From Flavobacterium sp. UBA7663 (GTDB lineage: Bacteria; Bacteroidota; Bacteroidia; Flavobacteriales; Flavobacteriaceae), in NCBI RefSeq assembly GCF_002483315.1, contig NZ_DLHR01000012.1:96275-160274 (forward strand): DNA of 64,000 nt, read 5' to 3'. Below the pieces are notes generated by a model that was given only the letters and a program-made list of their open reading frames with translations, made no database searches and had not been told where the DNA came from. Shown one piece after another: positions 50,014 through 57,869 of this stretch. The position numbers were made by a program, and so were the translations under genes. Within the stretch, counting starts at the first letter, position 1. Every line of letters starts with the position of its first letter.

Positions 50014-51165
50014 TTAGTTAACAATAACTTTCTTAGTTGCAATTGCATTTTCAGAAGTCATTTGAACTAAGTAAAACCCACTTGATAAATTATTTAGTTT
50101 ATAAGAATTATCAACTCGTGTAGGGTTTTTAATTTCTTGAATGATTTGTCCGTTGATGTTGTATAAAACTATCGATTTTAATTCTGTTTCAGATGATATC
50201 GTAACTTCGTTATTAACTGCTGGATTAGGATAAATTGAAATATTGTTTTCAAATGCAAACGATGGATTCGATAAGAAACTACTCCAAATTATACCAACAT
50301 ACTCTGGATGGTCAATGTAAGGATTTCTGTTACTTTGGTGATTGTAATAAATATCATTATTAATAGCAATTTCTTTTGCACTTACTGGATCATCTGTATG
50401 CCATTTAACAAGAATATCTAAAAATGGATTTGTAAATGCTCTTCCTGTAGAACCATCAAACATATTTTTTGCTTGACATGTAGTAGCATTTGCAGAAGCA
50501 TAAAAACTTGTCAAATCTGTTTCATAACGTGTAGCAAAGTAGAAAAAAGCTCTTGCAATATCACCTTTAAATTCATCAATAGGTTCAAAAACAACTCCCG
50601 AATAGCCTAATGCATATCCAGTATTAATTCCATTTCCTCTTCTTGATCCATTTTGTGAGGTGTAAGTAGCAGTACCAACTTTTCCAAATGGTAAATTATT
50701 TCGATCACCATTTACTTTTCCATCTGATGGAACTACAAAAAAGGGATCATTTTTCATTGGATCTACAGCAAATCCATCAAAATATGATTGTGGAATTAAA
50801 TGTTCTCTATTATAACAATCTCCTTCTCCACTATATGAACCACATTGTTGCGAAGTATTTGCATAAATGTAAGGATCTACCCCAGCAGGATTTTCAGAAT
50901 ACATATCTAATAAACTACCATCATTTTCATAGTAATTATCTCTGAATGCAGTATGAGTGTAAAGAGTCCAAAGGGCTCCGTAACCTTGATCTACATGTAA
51001 ATGTTCTGATGGAATTGCATCATTTACATTATCAATTATTTTTCTTAGATTAGTTTTTAAAGTTAATCCAGTTCCTGTTGCAGTATTGTAATATCCAGTA
51101 GGAATTTGTGCCCATCCTATAACTGAACACAATAAAAATGCTAATAGGGTAAAGTTCTTTTTCAT
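50014..51165 (-). CDS. Secreted endonuclease I with type IX sorting tail
   Basis: 383 residues: signal peptide (NFTLLAFLLCSVIGWAQ), an endonuclease I (NucM/EndA) domain with the His-metal motif DCYNREHLIPQSYF, FFVVPSDGKVNGDRNNLPFG and FEPIDEFKGDIARAFFYFATRYE, and a C-terminal type A sorting domain (SIYPNPAVNNEVTIS to YLVQMTSENAIATKKVIVN). It would be exported through the type IX system and degrade extracellular nucleic acids. Its ATG is 3 bases behind the RsmB-like gene. Confidence 0.93.
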   Translation of the reverse strand: MKKNFTLLAFLLCSVIGWAQIPTGYYNTATGTGLTLKTNLRKIIDNVNDAIPSEHLHVDQGYGALWTLYTHTAFRDNYYENDGSLLDMYSENPAGVDPYIYANTSQQCGSYSGEGDCYNREHLIPQSYFDGFAVDPMKNDPFFVVPSDGKVNGDRNNLPFGKVGTATYTSQNGSRRGNGINTGYALGYSGVVFEPIDEFKGDIARAFFYFATRYETDLTSFYASANATTCQAKNMFDGSTGRAFTNPFLDILVKWHTDDPVSAKEIAINNDIYYNHQSNRNPYIDHPEYVGIIWSSFLSNPSFAFENNISIYPNPAVNNEVTISSETELKSIVLYNINGQIIQEIKNPTRVDNSYKLNNLSSGFYLVQMTSENAIATKKVIVN

Positions 51166-51168
51166 AAA

Positions 51169-52386
51169 CTATTTGTTTTTTCTTTCTAATAATGCCATGT
51201 AAAATCCGTCGAAGCCACTTTCATGTGCTAATACTTTTTGGTCTTTTACAAAGTTAAATTCTTTTCCAATTTCGGTGCTTAAGAAATGCTTAATTTGTTC
51301 TTGATTTTCAGATGGTAACACCGAACAAGTAGCATAGACTAACTTTCCTCCTGGTTTTACAATTTTTGAGTAATTTTCTAATACTTCCGCCTGAATTTTT
51401 TTGATGTTCTCAATAAATTCGGGTTGTAATTTCCATTTGCTATCAGGGTTTCTTTTTAAAACACCTAATCCACTACAAGGAGCATCAATTAAAACTCTAT
51501 CCGCTTTTTCGTGTAGTTTTTTTATAGTTTTAGTGCTTTCAATTACTCTTGGTTCAATGTTGAAAGCGCCGTTACGTTTCGCTCTAATTTTTAATTGCTT
51601 TAATTTACTTTCGTATAAATCCATAGCAATTAATTGTCCTTTGTTTTCCATTAAAGAAGCCAAATGCAAGGTTTTTCCACCAGCACCAGCACAAGTATCA
51701 ACAACTCGCATTCCTGGTTTTACATCCAAGAAATAAGCAACTAATTGAGAAGAAGCATCTTGCACTTCAAACAATCCGTCTTTAAAAGCGTCTGTTAAAA
51801 ATACGTTGGCTCTTTCTGTTAAAATTAAAGCATCTGGATAATCTTTGTGAAACTCGGTTTCAATATTCAAATCCATTAAGATTGCTCTTAATTTTTCTTT
51901 GGTCGTTTTTAAACGATTCACTCTTAAGATTACTTTTGCTTGCTCGTTTTGAGCTGCTAATTCTTTAGTCCAAATTTCTTCTCCTAATTCCTTAACACCT
52001 AATTCATCCATCCAATCTGGTATCGATTCTTTGAATTTTCTGGTTTTAGTTAATTCGTCAAATTTTCCTTTAATTCTTCTTACAGGAGTTTCTTCAAAAT
52101 ATTTCCAATCGGGTAGGGTATATCCTCTTAATACTGCCCAAACGGCAAATATTCTCCAAACATTATCTCTATCAAAAGGTTCTTTAACCTCTGCTATTTC
52201 TACGTATAAACGTTTCCATCTTACAATTTCATAAATTGTTTCGGCAACGAATTTTCTATCATGACTTCCCCAACGCTTGTCTTTTTTTAAAGCTCTAGCA
52301 ACAACTTTATCGGCATATTCACCTTCATTAAAAATCGCCATAAGCGAATCTATCGTAGTGAATACTAAATTTCTGTGTAATCTCAT
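51169..52386 (-). CDS. RsmB/NOP-family RNA cytosine methyltransferase
   Basis: 405 residues. The SAM-binding motif VDTCAGAGGKTLHLASLM (about 235), the catalytic DAPCSGLGVLKRNPDSKW and the TCSVLPSENQEQIKHFL motif with its second cysteine identify an RsmB/NOP2-type m5C methyltransferase. The N-terminal RsmB-like helical domain (about 1-130) is present. The likely target is 16S rRNA or a tRNA. The stop is 3 bases before the endonuclease start, so the two genes form a bicistronic unit despite unrelated roles. Confidence 0.92.
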   Translation of the reverse strand: MRLHRNLVFTTIDSLMAIFNEGEYADKVVARALKKDKRWGSHDRKFVAETIYEIVRWKRLYVEIAEVKEPFDRDNVWRIFAVWAVLRGYTLPDWKYFEETPVRRIKGKFDELTKTRKFKESIPDWMDELGVKELGEEIWTKELAAQNEQAKVILRVNRLKTTKEKLRAILMDLNIETEFHKDYPDALILTERANVFLTDAFKDGLFEVQDASSQLVAYFLDVKPGMRVVDTCAGAGGKTLHLASLMENKGQLIAMDLYESKLKQLKIRAKRNGAFNIEPRVIESTKTIKKLHEKADRVLIDAPCSGLGVLKRNPDSKWKLQPEFIENIKKIQAEVLENYSKIVKPGGKLVYATCSVLPSENQEQIKHFLSTEIGKEFNFVKDQKVLAHESGFDGFYMALLERKNK

Positions 52387-52430
52387 TATTTATTTTAAAT
52401 CAGCCTGCAAAGATACGAATAAAAATAAAA

Positions 52431-52454
52431 AAAGCTGCCAAATTTGACAGCTTT
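52431..52454 (-). terminator. Terminator of the RG-rich protein gene
   Basis: AAAGCTGCCA/TGACAGCTTT stem (52431-52440, 52445-52454, one mismatch). On the minus strand it is followed by a T-run, 6 bases past the stop. Confidence 0.75.
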
Positions 52455-52459
52455 AATAT

Positions 52460-53611
52460 TTATCCTCTTCCTTCGGAACCTCTTGAGTTTGAATTGCCTC
52501 GTGGAGCGCTACTTCTAGATTGGGAGCTACCTCTTGATGTGTTTCCTCTAACTTCAGAATTACCTCTGTTTCCCGAACTTGAAATAGTACCTCTTTCTCT
52601 TGGAGTATTGCTTCTATTTTCTGAATATTCTCTACCACCATTTGATCTTGTACCTTGATTTCTGTTTCTATTTTCGGTAGTAACTCTTGGTGAATTCCCT
52701 CTGTTTTCAGTTACAACTCGTGTATCAGAATTTCCTCTTGTTCCGTTACTTCTTGGAGTACTTGTTTCGGTTCTAGTTCTTGGCGTAGTTCCGTTAAATT
52801 CTCTTGTTTCACGATTTCCTCTTGGTGAGTTTGAAGTTATTTCACTTCTATTTCGTGGCGTATTGATATTTCTTCTTGAATCTAACTCATGTCGGTTTGA
52901 ATATCCTGAATTTCTATGTGCGAATGAACGATTTGGATGCATTCTTTCGTAACCATTTCCTCTTCTTCCATAGTAGTTGTTATAAACTGAAGCGCATCTT
53001 CTGTGTGAAACATAATGATAACTGTGACCAAAATTGATATGAACATGAATGTGATTTCTGTATCTAAAAATTGGGAACGGATTCCAGTAGCTATAGTAAC
53101 TAGGATAATAACCCCAATACCATGAAGAATAATACGGACGATAGTTTCCTACCCAGAATGTATTATAAATTATAGGAGTGTGTACATAAACCGGTTCGTA
53201 AATATAATTCGTACCATACATGTAAACGTCACCAACAACCTGAACTTGAACACGGTTATTGCTATCGCGTTCTACTTCAATGGTAGCTACATCTTGAAAA
53301 ACATCTTTTTCTAAAACCGCTTGCACTACAACTAAATGTACATTGCCTTCAACTGTTTCAATAACTCTTAAATAATCGACATAGTTATCATTATTCAAAT
53401 CTAAGTTTGAAATTTGTGTTTTTGGATCATTCAATCTTCTTTCAAAATCTTCCAAGTCTTTTGCATCACCAAAAACAGTTGCAACCGCTCTTAAATCTAA
53501 GTTGTCGCTGATATCCGAATTTTTTGCTGTAACCGTAGTTTTTTCTTGTGCAAAAAGTGAACCTATCGTCAATGAAGCCAGTAAGCTCAGGTGTATCAAT
53601 TTAGTTTTCAT
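52460..53611 (-). CDS. Secreted protein with aromatic core and RG/NR-rich tail
   Basis: 383 residues. Signal peptide (LIHLSLLASLTIGSLFAQ), a small folded domain (about 30-150, VFGDAKDLEDFERRLNDP, YVDYLRVIETVEGNVHLVVVQAVLEKDVFQDVATIEVER), a Tyr/Trp-rich stretch (about 150-210, PYYSSWYWGYYPSYYSYW), then a disordered tail to the end made of repeated NRGN, PRGN, SNGTRG and SRGSS units. Low-complexity arginine-glycine tails in an exported protein are uncommon. Function unknown; the Tyr/Trp and RG content could mediate surface adhesion or nucleic-acid binding. Confidence 0.8.
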   Translation of the reverse strand: MKTKLIHLSLLASLTIGSLFAQEKTTVTAKNSDISDNLDLRAVATVFGDAKDLEDFERRLNDPKTQISNLDLNNDNYVDYLRVIETVEGNVHLVVVQAVLEKDVFQDVATIEVERDSNNRVQVQVVGDVYMYGTNYIYEPVYVHTPIIYNTFWVGNYRPYYSSWYWGYYPSYYSYWNPFPIFRYRNHIHVHINFGHSYHYVSHRRCASVYNNYYGRRGNGYERMHPNRSFAHRNSGYSNRHELDSRRNINTPRNRSEITSNSPRGNRETREFNGTTPRTRTETSTPRSNGTRGNSDTRVVTENRGNSPRVTTENRNRNQGTRSNGGREYSENRSNTPRERGTISSSGNRGNSEVRGNTSRGSSQSRSSAPRGNSNSRGSEGRG

Positions 53612-53721
53612 AATATTTTTGTTTAAGGGTTCTTATTTTTATATTTCATGATTCAATTACTGTGCCAAAGTTTTTTATAAGGATTTAATGCATTGATAAT
53701 TAGTTATTTATAAAATATATT

Positions 53722-53750
53722 TTTGCATTGAAACATTTCCATTATATTTG
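53722..53750 (+). promoter_or_regulatory. Promoter of the BNR-repeat protein gene
   Basis: TTTG (53722-53725), 17 bases, TATATTTG (53743-53750); 17 bases before the ATG at 53768. It is close to the Bacteroidota consensus. Confidence 0.65.
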
Positions 53751-53767
53751 AAAATAAAACCCATCAA

Positions 53768-54790
53768 ATGAAGAAAATTTATTTATTTCTAATTTTTACG
53801 AGTATTTCAGCAATAGCTCAAAGCGGAAAATTTAAATCGGAAGTTATTTTCGAAACTAAATTGAGTTGTAGAGCCATTTATGTTGACAATGAAAGAGTGT
53901 GGATGGGAATGGATAAAGGGCGTTACGGATTTTACAATAAGAAAAAAGACACTACTATTTTAAAAGAAATTCAATCGGTTGCCCGAACTACCGAATTTAG
54001 AAGCATTGCAGGAACCAAAGAAGCCATTTTTATTTTAGCGGTTGGTAATCCAGCTACGTTGATTCGTATTGATAAGAAAACATTGGAAGAAACTGTTGTG
54101 TACAAAGAAGAACACGAAAAAGTGTTTTACGACAGTATGCAATTTGTGGATGAACTAAACGGATTTGCCATGGGTGACCCAATTGAAAATTGTTTAGCAT
54201 TTATAAAAACTAATGATGGAGGCAAAACGTGGCAAAAAGTAAATTGTGATGTTTTACCAAAAGTTTCAGAAGGTGAAGCCGCTTTTGCAACAAGCAACAC
54301 CAATTTAACTATAAAAGGAAAATCAATTTTTATGGTTTCGGGTGGAAAGAAATCGCGTGTTTTTGTTTCTAAGGATTTTGGTGCAACTTGGAAAGTATAT
54401 GAAACGCCGATTGTTCAAGGTGAGGAGATGACCGGAATTTTTACTGCCGACTTTTACAATGAAAGAATCGGAATTATTGCAGGTGGAAATTACATGAAGC
54501 AAGACCAAAATTGGGCAAACAAAGCCATTACTAAAAATGGCGGCAAAACTTGGAAATTAATCGCCGAAAATGAAGCTTTTGGATACGCTTCGTGTGTGCA
54601 ATTTGTACAGAATAGCAAAGGAAAGGAGCTAATTTCTGTTGGTGGAACAGGAATGTTTTATTCGGCTGATTTTGGTAAAAGTTGGATAAAATTCTCAGAT
54701 GATAAAGATTTTTTTACCTTCAGATTTGAATCTGATAAAGTGTTTTATGCAACTGGAAGAAATAAATTGGTTCGATTTCAAATGGAATAA
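53768..54790 (+). CDS. Exported BNR/Ycf48-like beta-propeller protein
   Basis: 340 residues with a signal peptide (KIYLFLIFTSISAIAQ) and three or more BNR-type repeats: FIKTNDGGKTWQKVNCD, FVSKDFGATWKVYE, ITKNGGKTWKLIAENEAFGY and YSADFGKSWIKFSD. These S/T-x-D-x-G-x-T-W boxes form a beta-propeller, as in Ycf48-like and oxidoreductase-type proteins. It is single-gene. Ligand unknown. Confidence 0.85.
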   Translation: MKKIYLFLIFTSISAIAQSGKFKSEVIFETKLSCRAIYVDNERVWMGMDKGRYGFYNKKKDTTILKEIQSVARTTEFRSIAGTKEAIFILAVGNPATLIRIDKKTLEETVVYKEEHEKVFYDSMQFVDELNGFAMGDPIENCLAFIKTNDGGKTWQKVNCDVLPKVSEGEAAFATSNTNLTIKGKSIFMVSGGKKSRVFVSKDFGATWKVYETPIVQGEEMTGIFTADFYNERIGIIAGGNYMKQDQNWANKAITKNGGKTWKLIAENEAFGYASCVQFVQNSKGKELISVGGTGMFYSADFGKSWIKFSDDKDFFTFRFESDKVFYATGRNKLVRFQME

Positions 54791-54792
54791 AA

Positions 54793-54822
54793 AAAAGCGC
54801 TCAACTACTGTTGAACGCTTTT
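54793..54822. terminator. Bidirectional terminator
   Basis: AAAAGCGCTCAAC/GTTGAACGCTTTT (54793-54805, 54810-54822; one G-U), loop TACT, flanked by A- and T-runs. It serves the BNR gene and the convergent sigma operon. Confidence 0.8.
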
Positions 54823-54833
54823 AAGATTTATAA

Positions 54834-55283
54834 CTAACCTCTTCTTTTTTCTCGCATTTGTTTTAATAATTCTCTATTAAAATCTTCTTCGGCTTTTTTA
54901 AGTTTGATGATTTTCTTAGCACTAATTACACCTTGCAAATCTTTGATGAATTTCTTCTTTAAATTGAATAAATCTTCTTCAATTTTTTCCATTTGAGCTA
55001 ATGAATTAGAAGCATCTTTTTCACTTAATTTTTCAACATTTCCTGGTTTGAATCGGTCTAAAATACTTCTCATTTTTTCATGACGTAGCTCTGCCTGATT
55101 TTCATCGAATGCATTATAAATAGGCCAAAATTTTTGAGCTTCATCAGTAGTCAATTCTAATTGCTCAGTAATGTAAGCAACTTTTAGTGCTTTTACTTTT
55201 TCTCTTTTTTCTTTAAAACCTTGTGAAAAAGACAAGGAAGTAACTAAAAGAAATATAATAGGAAATATGATTTTCGTTTTCAT
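54834..55283 (-). CDS. Periplasmic Spy/CpxP-like helical protein
   Basis: 149 residues: signal peptide (KIIFPIIFLLVTSLSFSQ), then an all-helical, highly charged body with LTTDEAQKFWPIYNAFDENQAELRHEKMRSILDRF and a final LLKQMREKRRG. This resembles the CpxP/Spy family of periplasmic chaperones and sensor-like proteins. It is the third gene of a sigma-factor operon, 12 bases behind the membrane protein, and probably reports envelope stress. Confidence 0.8.
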   Translation of the reverse strand: MKTKIIFPIIFLLVTSLSFSQGFKEKREKVKALKVAYITEQLELTTDEAQKFWPIYNAFDENQAELRHEKMRSILDRFKPGNVEKLSEKDASNSLAQMEKIEEDLFNLKKKFIKDLQGVISAKKIIKLKKAEEDFNRELLKQMREKRRG

Positions 55284-55295
55284 AATGGGTAAATT

Positions 55296-55718
55296 TTATT
55301 CGTTAATATAATAATCTAAGTTTTCCGATTCGGAAAGATAATCTTCAACAGCATCAGGATTTGATTCGTTTAAAGATAAATTTTTCTCTAACGCTATAAT
55401 GTCGTCATCGGTTAAGTGTTTTGATAATTCTGTTATCCCAACATTTTGCTGTTGTGCTAAATAATTTTCAATAGTAGAAGCATCTAAATTACTTTCACTT
55501 GCCATATTGAAATAAACAGGAATTGCAATCGCAAGTAAAAATACGGCAGCAATAGCGCTTATCCAAACTTGTTTTCTATAAAATAAGGAAACTACTTTCG
55601 TTTCTTTTTCTACAGGAATTTGTGCCATCATTTTAGCTTCGAATTGCTCAAAGTAATTGTCTGGAACTTTAAATCCCGATTTTATTTCGTTTTTATTTTC
55701 TAAGTCAAAAGGTTTCAT
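55296..55718 (-). CDS. Single-span membrane protein, probable anti-sigma factor
   Basis: 140 residues: a cytoplasmic N-terminal segment, one transmembrane helix (about 51-68, VWISAIAAVFLLAIAIPVYF) and an acidic periplasmic tail. It has no zinc-binding HxxxCxxC motif. Position directly after an ECF sigma gene (30-base gap) and before a Spy-like gene fits an anti-sigma factor of the Bacteroidota type. Role inferred mostly from context. Confidence 0.75.
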   Translation of the reverse strand: MKPFDLENKNEIKSGFKVPDNYFEQFEAKMMAQIPVEKETKVVSLFYRKQVWISAIAAVFLLAIAIPVYFNMASESNLDASTIENYLAQQQNVGITELSKHLTDDDIIALEKNLSLNESNPDAVEDYLSESENLDYYINE

Positions 55719-55748
55719 ATCTATTGGACAAAAATAATGTTAAAAGGT

Positions 55749-56327
55749 TTAATTTGTATGTAAAAATTCTTCAATTTTCTTTGCTGCTATATGGTAACTT
55801 GCTTTTAAAGCACCAACCGAAGTGTTTAAAATTTCCGACATTTCTTCGTATTTAATTTCTTCAAAATACCTCATTTTAAATACTATTTGTTGTTTATCAG
55901 GTAATTTTGCAATTGCTTTTTGTAATTTTAGTTGGATTTCATCTCCATCAAAAAAAACATCACTTTCTAATTTATTAATGGCTTTTTGTTGGGCTTCTTC
56001 GTTTGATATGCCTTGCTTTTTTGCTCTTTGTTGCATAAAAGTTATGGCTTCATTTGTAGCAATTCGGTACATCCAAGAATATAATTTACTATCGCCTTTA
56101 AAATTTTTAAGATTACCAAATACTTTTATAAACGTGTTTTGCAGCACATCATCGGCATCATCATGATTTAAAACCATGTTTCTAATATGATAATACAATG
56201 GTTTTTGATACAATTGCAAGAGCTTTCGAAACGCTTCATTTTGCGTTTTCGGGTTTAATAATTCGGAGATGAAAGCTTTTTCGTCTTGCAAAATGCGATA
56301 TTTGTTTATAAGACTAAAGATATTCAA
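55749..56327 (-). CDS. ECF-type RNA polymerase sigma factor
   Basis: 192 residues with region 2 (LLQLYQKPLYYHIRNMVLNHDDADDVLQNTFIKVFGNLKNFKGDSKLYSWMYRIATNEAITFMQQR) and region 4 (LPDKQQIVFKMRYFEEIKYEEMSEILNTSVGALKASYHIAAKKIEEFL). It heads an operon with a single-span membrane protein and a periplasmic Spy-like protein, a sigma/anti-sigma/sensor arrangement for envelope stress. It is divergent from pdxH. Its own target promoters are unknown. Confidence 0.93.
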   Translation of the reverse strand: MNIFSLINKYRILQDEKAFISELLNPKTQNEAFRKLLQLYQKPLYYHIRNMVLNHDDADDVLQNTFIKVFGNLKNFKGDSKLYSWMYRIATNEAITFMQQRAKKQGISNEEAQQKAINKLESDVFFDGDEIQLKLQKAIAKLPDKQQIVFKMRYFEEIKYEEMSEILNTSVGALKASYHIAAKKIEEFLHTN

Positions 56328-56377
56328 AAAGGTTTAATTTTAATTTTTGTTTTAGTAAAAAAACAATAATCACTTTG

Positions 56378-56385
56378 TAACTTTG
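56378..56385 (+). promoter_or_regulatory. Candidate -7 element of pdxH
   Basis: TAACTTTG fits TAnnTTTG, 21 bases before the ATG at 56407; the -33 partner is weak. Confidence 0.4.
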
Positions 56386-56406
56386 CTTTGTCGAAATAAA
56401 GCAACA

Positions 56407-57051
56407 ATGAAAGATTTAAGCAATTATAGAAAATCATACGAAAAGAGCGAATTACTGGAAACTCAAATTCCGGAAGATCCAATTAACTTATTTCATAAAT
56501 GGTTTTATGAAGCGGAAGATTTAAACGCAGCAGAGGAAGTAAACGCCATGACCGTTACAACAATTGGTTTAGATGGTTTTCCGAAAGCGCGTGTGGTGTT
56601 GCTTAAAAAATTCAATGAAGAAGGTTTTATTTTTTATACCAATTACAATTCGGAAAAAGGAAAAGCTATTTTGAATAATCCGAATGTGTGTTTGTCTTTC
56701 TTTTGGCCAACTGTGGAACGCCAGATTATTATAAAAGGAATTGCAGAAAAAACAGCTGAGAACATTTCGGATAATTATTTTGCTTCAAGACCTGATGGAA
56801 GTAAGCTAGGTGCAATTGTTTCGCCACAAAGTGAAGTAATTCCCAATCGTGAGTTTTTAGAAGACAACTTAAAACAATTAGAAAAAGAGTGGGAGGGAAA
56901 AGAAATTTTGCGTCCGGCACATTGGGGTGGCTTTTTAGTGCGACCTGTAGAAGTGGAGTTTTGGCAAGGAAGACCTAATCGTTTGCACGACAGAATTCGC
57001 TATAAAGTAACCGATAATTATGATTGGAAAATAGAACGATTATCGCCTTGA
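56407..57051 (+). CDS. pdxH: Pyridoxamine 5'-phosphate oxidase
   Basis: Oxidises pyridoxine or pyridoxamine 5'-phosphate to pyridoxal 5'-phosphate with FMN. The 214-residue protein shows the family motifs VNAMTVTTIGLDGFPKARVVLLK, FYTNYNSEKGKAILNNP, FWPTVERQIIIKG, SRPDGSKLGAIVSPQSE and the C-terminal VEFWQGRPNRLHDRIRY. ATG 56407 fits the usual N-terminus; the frame opens earlier at a TTG (56383) that overlaps the promoter. It is a single-gene unit divergent from the sigma operon. Confidence 0.95.
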   Translation: MKDLSNYRKSYEKSELLETQIPEDPINLFHKWFYEAEDLNAAEEVNAMTVTTIGLDGFPKARVVLLKKFNEEGFIFYTNYNSEKGKAILNNPNVCLSFFWPTVERQIIIKGIAEKTAENISDNYFASRPDGSKLGAIVSPQSEVIPNREFLEDNLKQLEKEWEGKEILRPAHWGGFLVRPVEVEFWQGRPNRLHDRIRYKVTDNYDWKIERLSP

Positions 57052-57078
57052 TAATCAATATTTTACTTTTTTTATACA

Positions 57079-57110
57079 AAATCCTGAGTTTTTTAACTTG
57101 GGATTTTTTT
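57079..57110 (+). terminator. Terminator of pdxH
   Basis: AAATCCTGAGTT/AACTTGGGATTT (57079-57090, 57095-57106, with G-U pairs and one mismatch), TTTT loop, T-run. Confidence 0.75.
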
Positions 57111-57188
57111 ATTCCTGTAAGTAAAGTTTTAAGTAATTGATATTCAAATGTTTAAAACGTTAAATTTTGATGCATTTCATCGATTTTT

Positions 57189-57219
57189 TTTGCAAGTTAC
57201 CGATGATTTTGTACATTTG
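57189..57219 (+). promoter_or_regulatory. Promoter of the CAP-domain lipoprotein
   Basis: TTTG (57189-57192), exactly 19 bases, TACATTTG (57212-57219). Perfect consensus; leader of about 60 bases. Confidence 0.8.
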
Positions 57220-57286
57220 TCCTGTTAATCAATCACTTAATCGATTTTTAGTATTTATTAACACAACAACTTAAAACTCTCTACTT

Positions 57287-57778
57287 ATGAAAAAATTAAT
57301 GATTACTCTTTTTGCCCTAACAATTAGTTTATCATCTTTAACATCATGTTCATCTGACAGTGAAAGTGTAAGCGAACCAATTGAAACTGCTAAAAACTAC
57401 ACACACAATGCTGGTGAGTTAGAATTGTTAGATAAAGTTAATGAATACAGAGTTTCTATAGGATTAAATCCATTGCAAATTATAGAACATATTTCTTACA
57501 AATCTTCAGAACACAATGATTACATGTTAGCTACACAAACGGTTACGCATGAAGGTTTTGATCAGAGAAAATCAAATTTACAATCTGTTTTAGGAGCGTA
57601 TAGAGTAGGTGAAAACGTTGCTTTTGCTTATGCTACAGCACAATCAACAGTTAATGCTTGGGTTAATAGTCCAAGTCATAAAGCAAATTTAGAAGGTGAT
57701 TACACCCATTTTGGAGCTTCGATAAAAGTAGATGAACAAGGTAGAAAATACTACACGAATATGTTCATCAAAAAATAA
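57287..57778 (+). CDS. CAP-domain (SCP-like) lipoprotein
   Basis: 163 residues: lipoprotein signal (LTISLSSLTSCSSD, lipobox Cys), a short Ser/Glu-rich linker and one CAP domain (about 38-163) with LLDKVNEYRVSIGLNPLQI, SEHNDYMLATQTVTHEGFDQR, GENVAFAYATAQSTVNAWVNSPSHKANLEGDYTHFGASIKV. The CAP cavity residues (two His, two Glu) are present. Bacterial CAP lipoproteins are surface or periplasmic proteins of uncertain function. The gene ends before a terminator and is convergent with the OLD-family gene. Confidence 0.9.
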   Translation: MKKLMITLFALTISLSSLTSCSSDSESVSEPIETAKNYTHNAGELELLDKVNEYRVSIGLNPLQIIEHISYKSSEHNDYMLATQTVTHEGFDQRKSNLQSVLGAYRVGENVAFAYATAQSTVNAWVNSPSHKANLEGDYTHFGASIKVDEQGRKYYTNMFIKK

Positions 57779-57799
57779 AATTTCATGTTTGTTTATATA

Positions 57800-57835
57800 A
57801 AAAGCAGCTATTTTGAAAAGAATAGCTGCTTTTTT
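57800..57835 (+). terminator. Terminator of the CAP gene (left hairpin flanking OLD)
   Basis: AAAAGCAGCTATT/AATAGCTGCTTTT (57800-57812, 57821-57833), T-run. A near-copy with the same AAAAGCAGCT stem flanks the other side of the OLD gene (59847-59877). Confidence 0.85.
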
Positions 57836-57869
57836 GTTTTAGTTATAAACTACTGATTTGAGTAATGAT

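Noticed and set aside
52453..52641. 62-codon minus-strand ORF with a Glu/Val-rich repeat
   Set aside because: It is another frame of the RG-rich tail repeat and runs through the terminator.
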